From Hybos culiciformis (lineage: Eukaryota > Arthropoda > Insecta > Diptera > Hybotidae): DNA of 64,000 nt. The stretch is from positions 23,270,043-23,334,042 of the forward strand of contig OZ023274.1 of NCBI GenBank assembly GCA_964007475.1, written 5' to 3'. Within the stretch, counting starts at the first letter, position 1. Each line of letters begins with the position of its first letter. Below, piece by piece: positions 26,012 through 40,100 of this stretch. The position numbers and the translations under genes were made by a program. The notes beneath the pieces were generated by a model. It saw only the letters and a list, made by a program, of their open reading frames with translations, was not told the origin of the DNA and did not search any database.

Positions 26012-26610
26012 CAGCGGTACTCAAACTTTTTCAACTGCGGAGCGCTCCAACGGCATAATAATTTACACGGAGCCCCAGTGGTACAGTAATGACTAATTGT
26101 GTGTCTGTGCCAATCGATGATACATAACACCGAAAAGTAATTTATTTTTGTACACTTTGTATTTACAAATTCATAAGTAAAAAGAAAAAAATTAAATTAT
26201 TTGCACTTCAACAAAACTTATTTATTTATTGCAAAATGTATTAAATTATAAAAAAACGAACATTGCTAGCGGGACGAATGGAATTCAATATTGACAAAGT
26301 GATTAAAAAAGTTGAAAATCGAATAAAGTGTTTTTATTATTTTTTTATTAGAACTAGAAATCGCTTATAAAATTTGCACTATGTGTAATATAGTGTAAAA
26401 ATATGTCATAGTATGAGAATTTGCTTTCAGAAGCAGTCGTGATCAGTGAGGTTTCAAAACAACAAATTAATTTCATATATTAATTATTAGCGGTTTAAAA
26501 TTTATATATATTTATTTTTTTTTTCAAATTTTGATTACGAGATTCGCGGAGCCCTTTGAGTAGACTCGCGGGGCCACAGGACTCCGCGGAGCACACTTTG
26601 AGAAACGCTG
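26012..26610. mobile_element. Non-autonomous hAT element with exact 8-bp duplication
   Basis: CCCTAGTT occurs directly before (26004-26011) and after (26611-26618) the element. The ends are hAT-type: CAGCGGTACTCAAACTTTT at left; at right, the complement of CAGCGTTTCTCAAAGTGTG with GC-rich subterminal blocks (CTCCGCGGAG). The 599-base interior has no transposase domain that I can read, so it depended on an autonomous partner. Confidence 0.9.
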
Positions 26611-26799
26611 CCCTAGTTAATCTATTTTCTTGTTCTATTTTGTTTTTTATGTCTATTATTTTATTTTATCATATAATTAATGTTAAATAATATTGATGAT
26701 TAGGCATCAAAAAATTATTTTTTTAAAAAATATGCCATCTGTATTTTTTTTTTTTCAAAGGCACCACAATTTCTGTTACTAGTTCCGTCATTATCTGTT

Positions 26800-26956
26800 A
26801 TACTTTTATGAAGGTTTATCTACACATTTGAGTCACGTCAAGTCACCGAAACGTCGAAATCAAAATTCGTTCGCAACGGTATTTTTTTTTTCGACTGACG
26901 GAATTTTTACAAAGTAAAATAAAACGTATCGGTGTAGTGACTGATGTCCGAATAGA
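26800..26956. mobile_element. Possible small MITE
   Basis: GTCACGTCAAGTCACCGAAACG near 26832 and CGTATCGGTGTAGTGACTGA near 26925 are imperfect inverted copies, with poly-T between. The borders and target duplication are unclear. Confidence 0.3.
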
Positions 26957-29900
26957 CCATCATTAATGTTATAAAAACAAAAATATAACATTTTCGCAAT
27001 AAATACGGATGCTAGATCTCTGATAATTCTCATCTAAAAATGTTAAATGAATTTAATTTTTATAATAATAAGTTTGTGAGTTATTCTAAACGTTATTATC
27101 TTCAGGAGTAAAAAAAAATATTTAAATTTAATATTAAAAATATCATGTTGCCAATAGGATCTTACTTGAAGACACTTTTTAAATTTTTTTAGCTTACAAT
27201 AATAATTATAACTATTTTCTTTTTATAATTTCACTTCATTGGAGGTACCTAGTACTGCAGGAATTTTTATTTCATTCAATTATAAACTGTTAATTTGTTA
27301 TCATATTGAATATTATAATAAATGTACTGTACATTGTACCTAGGTAGTTTAACATTCATATAAAACATATAAAAATGTCTAATCCAATTTACATTAACAT
27401 ACATTCATAATGCAAATTTATATGTTTATAGCATCCGTAATTTGAAAAAAAAAATGACATCGATCATATTTTAAAAACTCAGCTAACATCGTCCATCTAA
27501 ATACATAACATTTTAAAATACAATATACTTTATTCATGTTTTATTACATATTTTTTATGCATAAATTTAGCAACATCTTTTAATGATTTAAAACGACTAG
27601 ACCACAAAATTCCAGGTGATGAAACTATGTTTTTAAAAAAATTTTTTAATAAAATACTGCAGTGATTTTTAATCAGTGCTCAACGAAATTCTATAACTCC
27701 CATATTTTAATGTGAAATTTTTTAACCACATATTTTTAATGTAAATTGTTTTTTTTTTTGGAAATTAGTAAATAATAAAAATAATAAAACATGTGTACGT
27801 AATCAGAAAGAGAGTTCTGCATACTGTGTAAAAAGTTGATTAGCACTGCTTATATTCCATCCCTATGCTAAATTTATGTTTCTCATAATTTTGTTGCATA
27901 AAAATTAAAAAAAAATATGTAACATTTAATAAATTTAACAAATAATTTTACAGTTTAACAATTATACCTTAGGTAATGGTTTCTTTCGAACAGAACTCTA
28001 AAATTACTTTAATTTTATTTAATATAGTTTATATATGTATATTGTATGTAGCTGAAATAATTAAATTTTTAATATATTTTTGTTAATAAAATTATTTGTG
28101 ACTTATTTGAAAGGATATTGTCTTATTTTATTGTATACATTAAAATAAATAAATAATAGTCTGGACCTGATTTGGGTATTATTATTAACCGTACATATTG
28201 ATTAAAATATAGATAATATTCAGTCTTTGTTAGATGTTAATGATATTATCACGTGACGAAGTTGGACGGATACCCGTATTTATTCGAAACTTTCTTTTTT
28301 AGTGTGTGTATTAGTTTGAATACTGTCAAACTATAAAAATTAATAATAGAACGGAAAAGAAGTTTAGTATTTTGTATTGGAATATTATGTGAAGAATCAT
28401 TTTTACTTTAACGTTCGAGAAATTTAATCCAAACATAAGGATTCGGCAAATTCGTAGCAATAAGTTTTGAGCATTATTTTTCATGTTTTACAAAAAAAAA
28501 TTGTTTAACTTAAATTATGCAACTCAATTATAAGAAAAATAAATAAATAAAAAATATAATTATATAATGCTGAAATTTTATTCAACATAAAAACTAAAAT
28601 TCTTTTTTTTTTTAATGTAATCTTGTTTTCATTAAAAATGTCGCTACTTTGTAAAGGATGTCTTTTTAATGTCCACAGTCATTTATAATAAAGATAATTG
28701 ATTCTATCAGTTTTATAAGACATTTTAAATCTACTATTTTCATATAAAAGTTGATGAATTGATTTATTTTATTTCTAGATTTTGTGCGTTTTTCCTTAAA
28801 CAAAGTTGGTTAAAATGCGTTCAATTGCACACATATAATATTATTATAATTATATTAATATATAATTATAATATAATACAATAATTTATTTATTTTTCTG
28901 AAAGTCATATAAAACTATTTTCTTAACATTAGTTTAACACTTCAGTATTTTTTTTCCACAAATTTTTTTATTTCAATTTGAAAAAAAATACAAAATTTGT
29001 GGACCTTAGATCTGCCAGAATTTCTGTAATCGGATTTCTAATGAACAACAATTTTTTTCTGTAATTGAATTTCTTAATAAACCTAATTTAAAGCTCAACG
29101 TATTTTGGTCGCTCATTAAAAACAATTTATTCATAATATACACAGAAAACAGTTTAATTCGCTTAAATGTGCGCAATAAATTAATGAAAAACATAACTAA
29201 TTATGGTTTTATAAAAAAATAAAAAAGAACATTTTTTTTCTTTAGTCTGGTTTTTAAATTTTCTTCTATTAACACTTTTTTTTCTAAGCGGCTTTATTAC
29301 TTATTATATACATATATTATATATATAACATATTAAGGTGTACGTTTTAAAGCCCAGTAGTTGATACTTAATATGTAACTGTAGAAATAACTACTAGAAA
29401 GTTGCTAAAACATGTTTTTGTCCTTTTTATAATTTTAATGTAATATTAGTGAAGTGAAAAGTAAAAAAAAAAATGTCAGAGCGTGCGTTTCTTCTTATGT
29501 TTCTAAATCTTCTTACGCATGCGAATTAACCATAAACATATATATATTGTGAAATTGCATATTCACACAGTTATGCAGAATCTAACTTTTGTTGCTATTC
29601 GTTCATTTTTTTTGCGGATGTAATTGCAAACTTTTGAATAATTTTAAGGATTTTTTATTCAAATGTTGATGTTTCTGTCTTAAGTCCCTTGTTTTAAACT
29701 TAATTTTTTTTCTAACAAAATTAAGTAAATAAATCATCATCTAACAATCTTATATTTTTATTTTGTTGCATATCTCAGTACAATTTTTAATACAAATTCA
29801 TATCGAATTTATAATAAATGCGTTTTTGCATAAAAAATTAACCATATAAACGGTATAATGTATGGTACAGATTTGAAGATATTATAGTAAATAATTGCTA

Positions 29901-31605
29901 TTATCTTATTAATTTAACTGCGCTCTGCTGAGCGGTGTTTATATACAAAAAAAAAAAGTGATTTTTATGTTAATTTATGTAAAACTGCAACAATAATGCT
30001 ATTAGGATGTTTTTTTTTTATTTTTATATAAAACTTAAACGCAAAAAAAAAAAAGTTTTTTTTTTGCTGTAGAGTTTTTTAATCGTAGAAAATGCTTTAA
30101 ATTAAATTTAATGTTGATGCTAATAGGTTTTCGCAAACATTAAAACAAACAAATTTTAATAAATTTTAATTTTTAAGATAAAATTGTTTAAAAGAAAATT
30201 ATTGCGCAAAAAAAAAACAAATTTTTTATGCCTTAGAAAAACAAATTTTCAGGCCTAAATGATTTTATGTACAATCTTTGTGTATTTTTTAATAATATTA
30301 TATACACTATTAAAATTTAAAATGTCAAATTTAAATGTTTTGTAACGAATTACGATTATAAAGACGGAAATTTAAGAATAATTTTATAGAAAATTTGAAT
30401 ATTAGTTTTAAGAGAAATTCAGCCAATTTTGTTTTCGAAACTTATCGAAAATACTAAAAATAAATATGATTTAATTGGATATTTTAATAGTTAGACATGA
30501 CATACTGAAGTATCGGTCTCAATAACTCAGAAAACTCAATGGAAACTCTAATGTTGTTGTTTAAAATTCATAAATCTAAATTATTATTATAGAATAAAAT
30601 GCGATGGAGTCACCTCGACTTAAAGTTTTCGTGTTTTACAATAAAGTCGATACTCTGTTCAACCGATTTAAAGACAAGTACAGGTTTCGGATAAATTAAA
30701 AACCAAGTCAAAATTCAATATAAATTTTTTTTCGATTTTACGAAACACAATTTTTTCTATTTTTAACGAACGCTAGCATAATATTTAACGCAACCAAATC
30801 TTAAAACTCGAATTTTTTAAAATAATTTAATATTTGATTCGAATATTTTTTTTTTATAATTTTATCTGACAATAATATTATTTTAGAAAAGAAGAAAATA
30901 TTAGAGTTTCCTTCTTAAGTCTTTTGTTTTAAAATCAAATAAAGGAAAAATATTATTATTTGATTTTCTTTTATTTGTTTTTTTCATATATACAGTCAAT
31001 CTGTGCAATTTTTAATGATAAAATTATACGAATAAATTTTTTTTTTTTTGTCGGTAAAATGTGTAGAAAATTAATAAACATGAATATGTAATTTGTTTAT
31101 AAAAATATATTATAATATGTTTTTCTTTATATTTTTCTTCTTTTAATTCTATATTTAATAAGATAAAAATTAAATGTTGAATTAAAAAAGATAAGAACAA
31201 GAGCGAAAAATATTATTTTTAATTTAAATTATTTTAATTTATGATCATGATTGGTGCTCAAATCAAGTTTAGAGTGAAAAAACATAAAAAATATACATAT
31301 AATAATTGAAAATTTATTACAAGTTTTTATTTTGGCGGCTATTGTTAGAAATTCTTTTAACAATGATCAAATAACTTTTATTTTTTTTTATTGTAATAGA
31401 AAACATAATATTTCATAATTGGTTTATATGAAAAAGTGTAGTAAAAGAAAGCTTGGAAAAAATCACAATTCGTTAATTGTCAAATACGGTATTTTGAAAT
31501 TACAAAAACTTAGGTCAACCGTGTTCTGAAAATTTTAATTGCTTATTTATTTTATTTTATATCGTCAAAGCATTAAATTTTTGTTTCCAATAATATATAA
31601 AATAA

Positions 31606-31645
<40 letters not shown>

Positions 31646-32999
31646 ATATATATATGTACTGTACATTCTGGTATAACAAGTACCAATTTTAAATTTTATT
31701 TATTTATATGTATTTTCAATAATTGCAAATTATGGTAATTTAGTTGAATAGAAAAAAAAATGATATTAAACGTTATATTAGATAGTTATTTATATATTTT
31801 ATGAACTCATAATTTCATAAACATTAGTTGTAAAATAATAAAAAAATTTATTGTGTCGAAAAAGAAAAGTATTTAACTAAATTATATACTTAATATTGAA
31901 TTAGTTCATTTGAATATATATTTATTTTTTTTTTATGACATATTATAAATACTTATAGTAGAAAAAAATCTGAAAAAGCTCATTATAATTAACTGTATTT
32001 TTTTAATTTAAACTAATAACAAAAATAAAATATTTTTTGTAGGAATTCCAAATAGGGTAAAATATTCAAATTTATGAGAAAAGAATTAAAAAAATCATAA
32101 AATATTTGTTTTTATTTAATATTTTTAAGTTAAATAAAAAAAAAATAATATCATTTATTATCTTGGTTTAGTTTAATTTTAAATTAGAATGTCAAAAATA
32201 ATGAAAGAATTGTTCATTATTATTATATAGCATTATCAGATAATTAAACAATTCAATTATAAAGAGTTCACCAGAAACAAACTTTAGACAAAAACTTTTT
32301 TGCTCAAATCAAAGGACTTAGGACAGAAACTTTAATAATAATATTTTATATAATGTATACTTAAGTTATTTGGATAACTGAAAATATTTTGTCTTAGTTA
32401 AAAAAAATAATGCATTCAACAAACCCTTAATATTCCGAGGACAAAGTGCTTTAAAAAGTTAAAAAACCATTTCGGTCGTAATTTGAAAAAAAAAATATAT
32501 ATATATATATTAGAAAACTTGCAAAATTTTATTAAAATATAATTCTGTTTGCTTAATCGTAATAAAATCATTTATTTTTATTTAACAAATAAATAAATTT
32601 CTTTTCTAATAAATAATAATAATCGTTAATATCTAAATATCTGTAAATAAGCTATAATATGTATTTTTTTTCAATTTTATTGCTTAATTAACTATTTTAA
32701 TTTTTAATGTCAAAAGAAAAGCATTGAAAAGATTTTTAAATTATTTGTATAAAATTTATCAAAATGTGAATAAAATTTCATTTCAAATTACCTTCAATGG
32801 AATTATGATGTAGAGTTTCCCGATCAGTAATTAAAAAAAAAAAATTAAGAATAATAATGATCTTAATTTCAGACAGCAAATTTTATTCCTATGTAGGTAA
32901 CAGCAGAGCTTTAAAAAATCCATTCGATTATTTAGAAATATTTAGTATTTCACCTTATAGACGGTACCGATTTATATTCAAAGATAAATTAATTCTAGG
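26957..32999. other. AT-rich sequence, no gene recognised
   Basis: Contains AT microsatellites (31612-31655 and 32495-32511) and three copies of the dispersed TCTTAAGTCTTTTGTTT motif (29668, 30903, and 32305 inverted). No exon, transposase or RNA gene was found. The 87-codon frame at 32857 runs into a transposon end and is not a gene. Confidence 0.4.
31612..31655. repeat. (TA)n microsatellite
   Basis: Two TA runs of about 15 and 6 units, separated by a single G. Confidence 0.9.
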
Positions 33000-34110
33000 C
33001 ACACGGAAGAAGTTTAACTTCACGGAGTGCTACATTTTCTCTGTAATGATGCTTAATATTTATAAGAATTTCGCAGTTTACCCTGTTAAACCTTTTTCGA
33101 ATTATAAAGTGGAATATTAGTGGATTATATAATCTTCCGGATTATTTCAGACAAATGAACTGGAATTTCCATACAAAAATTTTATCCGAAATTTAATAAT
33201 TCCACTATACCCCATTTATTGAAAATGAGATTTTTCTAGTTACTTTACTCACTTGAAGGGTAGTTGTTGTGGTTGGTAACATTTTTTGTCAAAGCGGCAA
33301 AAAAAGAAACCAAAAACCAAAATTGACAAAGATAAAAACACTGAAATTTAAAAATTTGCGAAATAAATTACTAATATTCAACTTAAAACAGTGTTCATAA
33401 GAAACGTGAGCGCCGATTCTTACTGTAATAAAATTGTTTACAAATTTATTAAAAATATGATTTCTGTTGGAATTTGATTGAATGAAATTAATTTTATTAT
33501 TGAAAATTATAATAATTATTTTTTTTTTGAAATAGATACTGATTTTGACTTTCTGGATTTTAGAAAAGTCTATACACTAGGATTTATACACTAGAAGTGC
33601 TGTTCAAATATGTTTGAAGAATATGATATTAATTAGTAGGTACCGAAAAGTTATAAGAATACAAATATTCTGAATAAAAATATTCCACATGCTTTTTAAT
33701 AGTGTAATTTAATGTCAAAAATAAATTACACTAGTTAAATATAAATTACATTAACAAAAAATAATATCAAATATAAATTATCTACACTAACAAAGTAGGT
33801 TCATGTTGAACATTTATATTCCAGAAATTTTCTGAAAAGAAGAACTAATAATTAATAAAAAAATAAATGAAATGTTTCCCATTCAATAATTTAGAATGAA
33901 TTATAAATTTCCCTTTCAATCGAAAAAAAGAATCGAGTATTTTCGATTTTGTTTTGAGCTATTGTAGAGTAGATTTTCGAGCTGACGAGATTCATGAAGT
34001 TGCTAGCGGCTGTCGGTTTTATCATCAGTCGACACATAAAATGTTTTGACAATGTTTTGACAATAAACGTTGACAGCATTTTATTTTTTTAATGCACCTT
34101 CAATAAAATA
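33000..34110. mobile_element. TIR element with GAAGT-NNN-ACTTC ends, family copy 2 (inverted)
   Basis: It starts with CACACGGAAGAAGTTTAACT, the mirror of the right end of copy 1 (20820). Its segment 33590-34110 is the reverse complement of copy 1 from about 20180 back to 18800. Shared landmarks are AAAACCGACAGCCGCTAGC (34004-34022 inverted), TCGATTGAAAGG and TAATTTATTTTTGACATTA. The right end near 34095 (AATGCACCTTCAA) is worn. Divergence from copy 1 is clearly greater than between the tandem units of copy 1. Bases 33105-33215 may hold a further small palindromic insertion (AGTGGAAT...ATTCCACT). Confidence 0.6.
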
Positions 34111-37100
34111 ACGAACTTAAAAAATTAAGAAAAATACCCAAAAAACCTACTTTGAATTTAATGTTAAATGCATATCGAATATCAGACTATTCATCCTCGG
34201 AAATAATTAAACTAAACTGAAACTGTTTAGTTTACCTTGATGATTAGTTTCTGTACGGAAAACAAAAATTTGTAAATTTAAAAGATTCCGTCTTAAGTTT
34301 TTTGCTTTAAGTATAAAATTTATAGATATTATGGTATTCAAGTAAATCAATAAATAAATTAAAATTTTCTTGACATAAGTTTTTATGTTTTAATTTTAAT
34401 TTTATTTATTTTATTTTATTTTTTGCAAAGTTTTTCTCTATTTCTCAAAAAAACTGGATTATTTTAATCGATAATTTATTATACATACTATTGTAAAAGC
34501 GTTGAAAATTGTAAATCCTTATATTGTTCTTTTTTATGTTAAATTTAAAATTATCAACAACATAATTCATTCAAAGTCTGGAATTTATAAATTAGTAAAA
34601 ATCTTGGTATTATGTTTTTTCTAAGCTTTCTAAAATATTTAAAATGTTTAAGTAAAAATAGTAACTCTCTGTATATAATTTCCTTCTTCATAAATCTATC
34701 GATTGTCGAATAACAAACAAAGACGGTTAGGTCGCCACTTAAAATTTACATAACGACATAAATTTAAAGCATGTTGTCGTCGATTATAAGTTTTCCTCAA
34801 ATTTCATTATTTTTAGATTTAATGATTTTTATTATTTTAATATTATACTTTGTTTTACTATCTCTATTGAAGATAAAATTTTTTATTTTTTATTTAATAT
34901 TTTTAGTCAATGCCATTTTGAATGAAATAAATCAGGGTTGGCATTTAGTCCACTTTTTTTTTATTTTTCCAGGGCCGAAAAGGACGCAATAAAATTGAAA
35001 TTTATAAAAGTTATTAAACAGATATTAGTATCTTGCCGCAAAAACCAAAATTTTTATTAAGTTATTTTTTTTCGAATATTTTCTCAAAGGTCTTCAGGAA
35101 CGGAAAAAACTGGAATAAACCGTGATATTCTCGTTTTTAAATGTATGATAAAAATAGTTAATGAGCCGATTTTGCAATTTATTAGTAAAGTGGCTGAACT
35201 ATTTAAAAAAAAATAAAATAAAATAAAATTAAACACTTACCAAATATAAAAAAATTCTTGAATAATTGAGTGTTATATATATTTAGAGAATATATTTCCT
35301 TCATAATTTCAACTTAAAAAAAAATTCTAAGTAAAACTTAATTCATAAAAAAATTTAAATTTTATTTTTCATTCAGAACTAAATAAAAAAAAAAAAACAA
35401 AAACTTATTATTGTAAATTTTCATAACTTTGAGAAAGTAAAAAAAAAAATAATTAAATTTATTATGTGCAATAAAAATATTTTAATTTTATTTTCTAATA
35501 AAATTAGTTTAAAAAAATAACTTATTTTTATTCATAAAATATTATATTCATATTTTTTATATTGTTTTATTTTAAAAAATATTTCTGAAACAGAAAAAGA
35601 AAAAAAAGAAGAAAATAAATCAAGGACACCCTGAGGGAAATTTTTAACATAATTTTTTTTTTTTTTAGATATAATTTAATAATACTATTAATATTTTTGA
35701 TTTTAGAAATATTTAATTTAAAATTTATTGTTAAAAAGTGAAAATTCTTTTGCGACTTGCAACTCTCTGACAAGTATCTTGGGGGCATCAATTCTCTTTG
35801 TAAGTTTCAAATTCTGCAGAGAAAAAAAGTATACATAATTGGAAACTCTGAAGTGTGCTTCAAATTTGGAAACATAGTAAAAGTTAGAAGGTTTGGGTTC
35901 TGCAAAATCGAAATTTACTGTCCACCGAACTGTTGTCAAATTCACATAAAAACTGCAATAAAATTAAATCTCTGAATATGAAACGAATGCATGTAAAATA
36001 AATTGAATGAAAAAATTGTTTTTTAATTAAAGTGAAAACTTTGAATGATCCCCATTTTAATCATTTTTTATAATAGATTGGATAATTCTATTTGACGTCT
36101 GATCATTTTAGACAAAAAAAAAAAACACAAAACAAAATCACCAAAAAATAAAAATAGTGTCAATTTAATCAAATTTTAAATAGACCCGCCAATATAAACT
36201 ATGATTTTAATTAATAATAATGATAAAAAAAACATAAAAAAACTTTCCGGTATGCGATGAAAATATAATTTCCCAAAAAAAAAAATGTTTCCACAAAAAA
36301 AATGCAATTGGTTAAAATTCTTCTTAAATTCTTTTTCCTTTATTATTTTCTAAATTTAAATTTTACAATTAAATTTTTTTTTTATGAAAACTTTATTTTT
36401 ATTCTAAACACTAGATTCAAAAATCAAAAAAAAAAAAAAAAATTAATTCAAAAATTAATTGAAGAAAAATCGCGATCTTTACTCATCAAACGTTAGTTAT
36501 TTACTAAAAGACACCATCGTGGTGGATATCATTTAACTTGATCGCCTGAACAAACATTATAGAGTTTTTCCTTTGCAATTTTTTTTTTTTCTAAATTACA
36601 AATTTTTTTTTTTTTCTATTTCTATTTTAGAAAATTTTATATATACAATTGTAGCTAAGCATCCACCAATATGTTATAGTTTTCAAATAAAAAAAAAAAA
36701 AATAGAATCTGCACTATAATACACCTTTAATATAATATTGAAAACTATTTGAAATAAAAAAAATGCAAAAAAAAAAAAAATAGAAAACTGAAACTAAACA
36801 AGATGAAAAAAAAAAATTAATTCTTTTACAACATCATTCGAATAGGCAAAAGAAATTAATCGATTTTTCTTCAATATTAGAAATTGTTAGAAAACACTTT
36901 AAAAAAAGCATTATTGTGTATACTATAGATTCTGAATTCCCTTAATTTAACAAAAAAAAAATCCAACACTTGAATCCGTGTTAACAGTTGTAATTTTTTG
37001 CATCCATGTATTTATTTTATACTTAAAATTAAATCACATTTTTTATTTTTCTTGTTAATAGTGACAAGAAGTCCCTGCTGTAAATTTGCTAAAAACAAAA

Positions 37101-40100
37101 AAAAATTCAGATTCATTTTAAAATGTCTGCAATATTGTTGCAAGCGGCTATGTATAAAAGTTTTCTCTTAATTAAAATAAAAATACAAAAATTTAAACAA
37201 CAAAATGAAATTATTGTATAATCTAGAGTATCTTTTTACCTTGCCTATCAACTTGGTTTATATGTATATATAATGCAATATGCATGCATGTTACTTGGTT
37301 TAAAAGCAAAAAAAAATTGGAAAAAATATAATATAAGATAGAAAAAACGAAAAAAAAAAAAAAAGCTCAGCATAGAAAAAAAAAACAAAAAAAAAATTGT
37401 ATCTATTAATATTATTTAATTTTTTTTTTTTTACTATAAAAGTGTACCACAATCTTTGGCACGGTACATTTTGGTATAATAATAATATGAAATTTTATAT
37501 TAAGATTATATTTTATAAAAAAATTTTAATTTTTTTTTTTTCTAATTTTAAGAAGGCGCGCATATTAGTCCATTCAATGCCAATATTAATATTACAAGTA
37601 TCTAATATTAGATTAAATATTTACGTTACGTTATTTTTGGAAACAAGCTGTATATTAGAGACAAAAAATTCTGTAAAAATTATTTTGTTTTTTTTTTTTT
37701 TTATATAGGTGTTTCAAAGTTGCTTTTCTTGAAAATGAAGTATTTTTAATAATATCTATTTTACTTCTTTTTTTTTTTTATATATAAAATAGATATTATT
37801 TACGATATTTTATACTTTAGTTACATATTATTTAAAATATGTATAAGTATAAATTTACAGAACATTTTCTACATATATACGGTATTATGATCACAGTATA
37901 AGCAAAACGAAAAAAAAAAAATGTACAAGATTTATATTTTATTATATTTTATGAGATTAATTAAAAAATATAGAAGTTTTTTCAAAAAAATTATTGAATA
38001 TGAAAAAAGACAGTAATAGAGCAAAAGGTGAAACGAGTTTGATAAAAAGAGATAGAGAATCACTAAGAGATAGAGTTCTTAGTGTTTGTCTTATTTTCAT
38101 AAAATTCTGTACACAAATGTGTTTGTAAATGATGAAAATAAAACATGTCCCAAGAAATTAAAAATTACTTTTCGAAAAAATTAAGTCTAATATTCCATTT
38201 CTGCAATGAAATTGTATATAAAAACAACAAATTGGTTTTCATGGTACTTTGTAGAAAACAGGCTTTATGAATATTTCAAATAATTTGAAAATTAATATCA
38301 TCGTGACTTATAGATAATTTTCTACAATTAGATATTCCGTTGTTAAACTTACATATATTGTAAAAATATTCCTCGCTTATCATTAAAACTCAATTTTTAA
38401 TTACAAAATTTATCTCAAAATTATAATTAACTAATGAATTTATTTTTTCCCTATTTAATAAGTAAATTAAAAAAATTGTAATTAATTCTACTAAAAATTA
38501 ATATATACAAATATAATTAGATTATATATAATTAGCAATATGATAAACTGAATAAAATCTTGTTTATTTTTTTACCGGCTTTAAGTATTTTCTTTAATTC
38601 TTTTTATTTTTATTTTATTCTTCATCAAAATTCTATTCTAGTTTATATAATTTATTTTATTTACAAAAAAATAAAAAATAAGGTGAAAAATAAATAGTGG
38701 GCAACTCTAGAGAAATAAACATTTTATACATTTCTTTTTTGTCGTTCTTCATTATTTCCCCAACACACATATCAATGTGATTAATACTCTTTTTAACTAT
38801 TTATACAAATATATATATATTTTCAATGAAAGTTATTTTTTTAAAAAATAACTGAAACTGCAAGAAAAAAAAAAACAAAAACTGAAGAAAAAAACACCAT
38901 CAGATAAATTGTGATTTCTGTTAGCTAAAAATAGGTTTTACATGCTTTATATGTCTTTATTTGAACATATTTTTAGCTGATCTTATACTTGATTATAAGC
39001 ATAATATATATTATTTTTTATTTATTTTATTTTCATTTCTTAAAGTGATACTTAAATATACATATATATATACATATATATTTATTTTCAATTCAATCAA
39101 TAAATGAATGTGTACTTAAGTATCTGGATTAGTGGGCATTTTTATCCAAATAAAAATGATAATATTTTTGTAAAATGCATTATAAATAAAATTGCATTAT
39201 TTTCTTCTATTTTTTTCTTCTTTTTTTTTTTTTTTTGCAAACATTAACGACTCTCTCCTGTTGCGCGATTTTTATACGAAATATATTTATATATAATATA
39301 AATGAAAGAAAAAAGAAAAACTCTTATCATTTTGTAGAAAAAAAAAGAAAAAAAAAATTTCCATATGTGGCATACATTATGTAGAATTTTAGATTAATGA
39401 AGCATTCAAGAATACAATGAACTATAATTTTATGATTAAATTTTGTTTAAATTTTATGATATTTGAGTAAGTCACAACAAAATACGAATCTTGCTGTGAA
39501 ATGAATAAATTAAAAATTTGAAAAAAAAAAAAGAAAAGATTATTCTGAGAAAACTAAGTAATAAGTAAGGTGAAAAAATATTAAGATATTAACCTGAAAT
39601 TTACATAATAAAATAATTTTAATATTAAAAATATATAATTTTAATTTTTAATGACAAACAATTAGATATAGTGATTTTTGGAAAAATGTATGTCCCTAAA
39701 GTTTCAATATGTCGTAAATGTTTAATAACTAATGAATCACGCCTTCTTTTCCACTATTTTATATAAATGTTAAATTATTAATTTTAAAAAATTAAATTTA
39801 TTTTTAAAATAAACATATTTCTGAATTCTTCTTAGTTTTGGTTGATATTAGCTTTAAACATGCTAATCGTAAAGAAAAAAAAACTATTCGCGGTAAAAAA
39901 AAAAATCCCAATTTCAAATATTAATAATGTGTGTAATTTGATATAAAATTGTACACCACATTTAAAAAAAATATATATAAAAATATATATTAAAAATATA
40001 TATTAACTGGCAAAATTGATCATTCCACTTAAATTAAGAAGATATTCACGAAAGATTGTGCACCAAATAGATTATAGGAAAAGGAAATAAAAAATATTTA

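Noticed and set aside
32857..33120. 87-codon + strand frame
   Set aside because: It crosses the end of a transposon copy at 33000 and shows no domain.
34933..34990. CAGGGTTGGCATTTAGTCCA, like a hAT end
   Set aside because: No matching inverted end, no duplication and no transposase nearby.
37397..37708. 103-codon + strand frame
   Set aside because: Low-complexity I/F/K/N sequence between A and T runs; no recognisable protein.
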